Assembly: GCF_000524475.1 (NCBI RefSeq)
Contig: NZ_BAVQ01000037.1
Coordinates: 40,008-104,007, forward strand
Origin: Tomitella biformata AHU 1821
GTDB taxonomy: Bacteria > Actinomycetota > Actinomycetes > Mycobacteriales > Mycobacteriaceae
Length of the DNA stretch: 64,000 bases
Direction: 5' to 3'
The notes beneath the pieces are model-generated. The model did not search any database, was not told where the DNA came from, and worked only from the letters and a program-made list of their open reading frames with translations. The stretch's first letter is position 1. Every line of letters starts with the position of its first letter. The position numbers and the translations under genes were made by a program. Positions 61,409-64,000 of the stretch are shown piece by piece.

Positions 61409-63070
61409 TCAGCCGAGGTCACGCGCCAGTGCCTGGCCCGCCGCGCGGCCCGAGAAGATGCAGCCGCCGAGGAAAGTGCCCTCCAGCGCGTTGTAGCCGT
61501 GCACGCCGCCGCCGCCAAAGCCGGCGACCTCGCCCGCCGCGTAGAGGCCTTCGAATGGTGTGCCGTCGGGCTGGATGACCTGCGAGTCGAGGTTGGTCTC
61601 GAGGCCGCCGAGCGTCTTGCGGGTGAGCAGGTGCAGGCGCACCGCGATCAGGGGACCGTGTGCCGGGTCGAGCAGCTTGTGGGGCTTGGCGACACGGGTC
61701 ACCTTGTCCGCCAGGTAACTTCGCGCATTGCGCACCGCCATCAGCTGCAAGTCCTTCGAGTACGAGTTGTCGAGCTCGCGGTCGCGGCCCACCACCTCGC
61801 GCTCGATCTGGTCGTAGTCCAAGGTGGGGCCCGAGCCGATGGCGTTCATACCGTCGACCAGCGCGCGCAGGTTGTCGCGCACCACGAAGTCCTCGCCATA
61901 CTTCTTGAACGCCTCCACCGGTGCGGGCGCGCCCTTGCCGACGCGGCCGAGCAGCAGCTTGAGGTCCTTCTCCGTCATGTCCGGGTTCTGCTCGGAGCCC
62001 GAGAGCGCGAACTCCTTCTCGATGATCGACTGCGTCAGGATGAACCAGCTGTGGTCGTGGCCCGTCTTCAAGATGTGCTCGAGCGTGCCGAGGGTGTCGA
62101 AGCCCGGGAACAGCGGCGCCGGTAGGCGCTTGCCTGTCGCGTCCAGCCATAGCGACGACGGGCCGGGGATGATGCGGATGGCGTGGTCCGGCCAGATCGG
62201 GTTCCAGTTGATGATCCCCTCGGTGTAGTGCCACATCCGGTCGCGGTTCACGATGTGGCCGCCGGCGTTCTCGGCGATCTCCAACATCCGGCCGTCGACG
62301 TGGGCGGGCACGCCGCAGATCATTCGGTCGGGCATCCGGCCCAGGCGCTCGACGGGCCAGTTCTTGCGCACCAGCTCCGCGTTGCCACCGATGCCGCCGG
62401 AGGTGACAATCACGGCCTGAGCGCGAAACTCGAACTGCCCCTCCGCTTCCCGGCTGGACTTGATGCCGCGGGACTCTGCTGACGGGACCAAGGTGGTGCC
62501 TCTGACGCCCACCGCCGTGCCGTTCTCCACGATCAGCTCATCGACCTGGTGGCGGTGCTTGAACGTGACCAGGCCCTTCTCGATCGCCGCGAGCACGGGC
62601 TCGCGGAACACGCGAACGACCTCGGGTCCTGTGCCCCAGGCGATGTGGAAGCGGGGGACCGAGTTGCCATGGTCCAGCGCGGTGCCGCGGCCGCGTTCCG
62701 CCCAGCCGACCGTCGGCATGAAGCGCATGCCCAGCGCATGCAGGTACGCGCGCTTCTCGCCTGCCGCGAACTGCACGTAGGCCTGCGCCCACTGCCGGCC
62801 CCAGTGGTCCTCGCGCTCCCGGTCGAAACCGGCGGAGCCCAGCCAGTCCTGCATCGCCAGGTCGTAGGAGTCCTTGATGCCCATGCGTCGTTGCTCGGGG
62901 CTGTTGACCATGAACAGCCCGCCAAGCGACCAGAATGCCTGGCCGCCAAGGTTGTTTGAGTTCTCCTGGTCCACCACGAGGACTTTGCGGCCGGCCTTGA
63001 CCAGCTCATAGGTGGCGACGAGTCCCGCCAGCCCGGCCCCCACGACAATCACATCGGCGTCAACGGACAT
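61409..63070 (-). CDS. FAD-binding dehydrogenase (fumarate reductase / ketosteroid dehydrogenase superfamily)
   Basis: This 553-residue flavoprotein begins with an FAD-binding turn (DVIVVGAGLAGLVATYELVK), then GGQAFWSLGGLF, and ends with the FAD-ribityl segment GLYAAGEVAGFGGGGVHGYNALEGTFLGG split between residues 515 and 545. It belongs to the group of fumarate-reductase-like FAD-binding dehydrogenases, related to but distinct from 3-ketosteroid-delta1-dehydrogenase. The natural substrate is unknown. The ATG at 63070 has GAAGGAG six bases upstream; a GTG at 63076 overlaps the TetR stop. It lies directly after the TetR gene in one operon. Confidence 0.89.
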   Translation of the reverse strand: MSVDADVIVVGAGLAGLVATYELVKAGRKVLVVDQENSNNLGGQAFWSLGGLFMVNSPEQRRMGIKDSYDLAMQDWLGSAGFDREREDHWGRQWAQAYVQFAAGEKRAYLHALGMRFMPTVGWAERGRGTALDHGNSVPRFHIAWGTGPEVVRVFREPVLAAIEKGLVTFKHRHQVDELIVENGTAVGVRGTTLVPSAESRGIKSSREAEGQFEFRAQAVIVTSGGIGGNAELVRKNWPVERLGRMPDRMICGVPAHVDGRMLEIAENAGGHIVNRDRMWHYTEGIINWNPIWPDHAIRIIPGPSSLWLDATGKRLPAPLFPGFDTLGTLEHILKTGHDHSWFILTQSIIEKEFALSGSEQNPDMTEKDLKLLLGRVGKGAPAPVEAFKKYGEDFVVRDNLRALVDGMNAIGSGPTLDYDQIEREVVGRDRELDNSYSKDLQLMAVRNARSYLADKVTRVAKPHKLLDPAHGPLIAVRLHLLTRKTLGGLETNLDSQVIQPDGTPFEGLYAAGEVAGFGGGGVHGYNALEGTFLGGCIFSGRAAGQALARDLG

Positions 63071-63072
63071 GC

Positions 63073-63738
63073 TCACTCCTTCACTTCGGTATTGCGGTCT
63101 GGGGTATTGCGCTCTGGGCTGCTGTAGCTGAGGATCAGTCGAGCGAAAAGCTCTGTGCGGTAGGTGTTTTCACCAGGTTCCATTAAGGCTTGGATGGTGG
63201 TGCCGTCGTGCATGGCCACAAGGGCGCGGCCGAGCATCTGGGGTTCATCGACTTTCATGCCGAAATGGGCGAGCTGCTCGATGATGATGGGCAGCAGCGT
63301 CTCGCGGATGGCCTGCTCGCGGGCTGCGATGGCGCGTAGCAGTGGAGGGTTTCGCAGCGCGTGTGCCGAGAACTCCGCGGTGATGCGGTACCAGTGGTCG
63401 TCGACTGGGATCGCGTTGAGGATGCGCGCGATCACGTCGTGCACTGTGGGCTCTTTGGGCTTGCCGGATTCGGCCTCGATAGCCGTGCGCAGGGTGGCGA
63501 TGAGGTGCTCGGACTGCGATTCCCACATGGCGAGGAACAGCTCGTCCAATGAGTCGAAGTTGGAGTAGAACGCCCCACGGCTGAATCCGGCCCGCTCGCA
63601 GACATTTTCCACGGTGCTGCGGCCAAAGCCGTTGGTGGCGAAGACATTCTGAGCTGCGTCAAGTAGGCGCTGTCGGGTATTCGCACGATTGCGAGTGGCG
63701 GGCTTGTCGCGGACGGCCGTGCGTGCCGAATCGCTCAT
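63073..63738 (-). CDS. TetR/AcrR-family transcriptional regulator
   Basis: This 221-residue protein has a TetR helix-turn-helix at residues about 15-62 (RQRLLDAAQNVFATNGFGRS, ENVCERAGFSRGAFYSNF) and a helical effector domain. The ATG at 63738 is preceded by GAGGAGGA, a strong ribosome-binding site. It is the first gene of an operon with the FAD dehydrogenase. A perfect inverted repeat GATACA-N4-TGTATC lies 32 bases upstream and is a likely autoregulatory operator, also able to control the divergent gene at 63951. Confidence 0.9.
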   Translation of the reverse strand: MSDSARTAVRDKPATRNRANTRQRLLDAAQNVFATNGFGRSTVENVCERAGFSRGAFYSNFDSLDELFLAMWESQSEHLIATLRTAIEAESGKPKEPTVHDVIARILNAIPVDDHWYRITAEFSAHALRNPPLLRAIAAREQAIRETLLPIIIEQLAHFGMKVDEPQMLGRALVAMHDGTTIQALMEPGENTYRTELFARLILSYSSPERNTPDRNTEVKE

Positions 63739-63769
63739 GCGGTCCTCCTCGTGATCTATCGCGACGCTC

Positions 63770-63785
63770 GATACATGACTGTATC
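63770..63785. promoter_or_regulatory. Putative TetR operator GATACA-N4-TGTATC
   Basis: Six-base arms at 63770-63775 and 63780-63785 are perfect inverted copies around TGAC. The 16-bp size and position 32 bases upstream of the TetR start suit an autoregulatory operator. Confidence 0.5.
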
Positions 63786-63950
63786 CAATTTGGAGGCGAC
63801 GGGGAAGGGGGTCTGGACGCATTCGGCAAGTTGCGTATCGGCTCAGGCGGAGTGCTGTGAAATCGGATTGGCGGGATTGTCATACCCCCCGGGTAGTGTC
63901 GGTTTTACGTTCTAAGAGGCGTTGACGTCGCTGGTCAGAGGGGGTGCGAG

Positions 63951-64000
63951 ATGGCCGTCATCGATTCTGGTATCGAGGCGGCGCTCGCCGCTGCCGAGGC
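63951..64000 (+). CDS. Start of an unidentified gene (partial)
   Basis: An ATG at 63951 opens MAVIDSGIEAALAAAE before the window ends. GAGGGGGTG six bases upstream is an adequate ribosome-binding site. It diverges from the TetR gene across 212 bases. Too little is visible to name the product. Confidence 0.5.
   Translation, partial: MAVIDSGIEAALAAAE

Noticed and set aside
1..64000. tRNA, rRNA, CRISPR, prophage, insertion sequence or replication origin
   Set aside because: None was recognised on reading through both strands; no transposase, integrase or repeat-spacer pattern was seen.

Overview
This 64 kb window is high-GC actinobacterial chromosome, most likely from a mycolic-acid-producing genus of the Mycobacteriales. 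Supporting signs are a menD/DUF3592/menG block matching the mycobacterial order, an Ldt-type L,D-transpeptidase, FprB-like ferredoxin-reductase fusions, F420/deazaflavin-type oxidoreductases, a mycofactocin-coupled SDR, a mycobacterial-style membrane adenylyl cyclase and KstR-like palindromes. Starts are often GTG or TTG, and ATGA/GTGA overlaps are frequent. I cannot name the genus. I saw no rRNA, tRNA, CRISPR array, insertion sequence or phage gene.

Region 1 (about 0-24 kb) is a catabolic neighbourhood built from short divergent operons. It holds a TetR regulator with a SnoaL-like protein, an isochorismatase-fold protein with a Gfo/Idh/MocA oxidoreductase, and an amidohydrolase followed by a Liv-type solute-binding lipoprotein and a CaiB CoA-transferase. 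The matching transporter is encoded on the other strand as a triple fusion (two permeases plus ATPase) with a second ATPase and a hotdog thioesterase. Further on are a small coiled-coil protein, a second hotdog protein, a second SnoaL-like protein, a quinone-oxidoreductase-like MDR protein, a kinase/acyl-CoA dehydrogenase pair, an alpha/beta hydrolase, three SDRs, a LysR regulator, a TauD-like dioxygenase and an acyl-CoA ligase. The set fits import, CoA activation and oxidation of an unidentified carboxylic acid, possibly through phosphorylated 4-hydroxyacyl-CoA. Two genes here are broken: an SDR has an amber codon exactly at its catalytic lysine, and the TauD-like gene has a one-base frameshift in a G run.

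Region 2 (24-31 kb) carries two nearly identical ferredoxin-reductase fusion genes around an epoxide-hydrolase-like gene, then menD, a DUF3592 gene and menG for menaquinone synthesis. Region 3 (31-43 kb) is mixed: an ATP-grasp protein, two DMT-type transporters, an esterase, an L,D-transpeptidase, a LysR regulator, a deazaflavin-type reductase, an HI0607-type shikimate dehydrogenase, a flavin reductase, an M13 peptidase and an SMR efflux pair. Region 4 (43-49 kb) is one giant biotin-dependent carboxylase gene.

Region 5 (49-64 kb) has a PLP-dependent gamma-lyase-like gene, a penicillin-binding-like lipoprotein without its catalytic residues, LysR/YeiH, a peptide transporter, DUF3054, YceI, an adenylyl cyclase, an LLM oxidoreductase, a VOC protein, a carotenoid oxygenase, an FAD dehydrogenase and a TetR regulator. 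Five Crp-like boxes (TGTGA-N6-TCACA, each 9 of 10 bases) lie in intergenic DNA, suggesting cAMP control of several operons here. Two KstR-like palindromes also occur.
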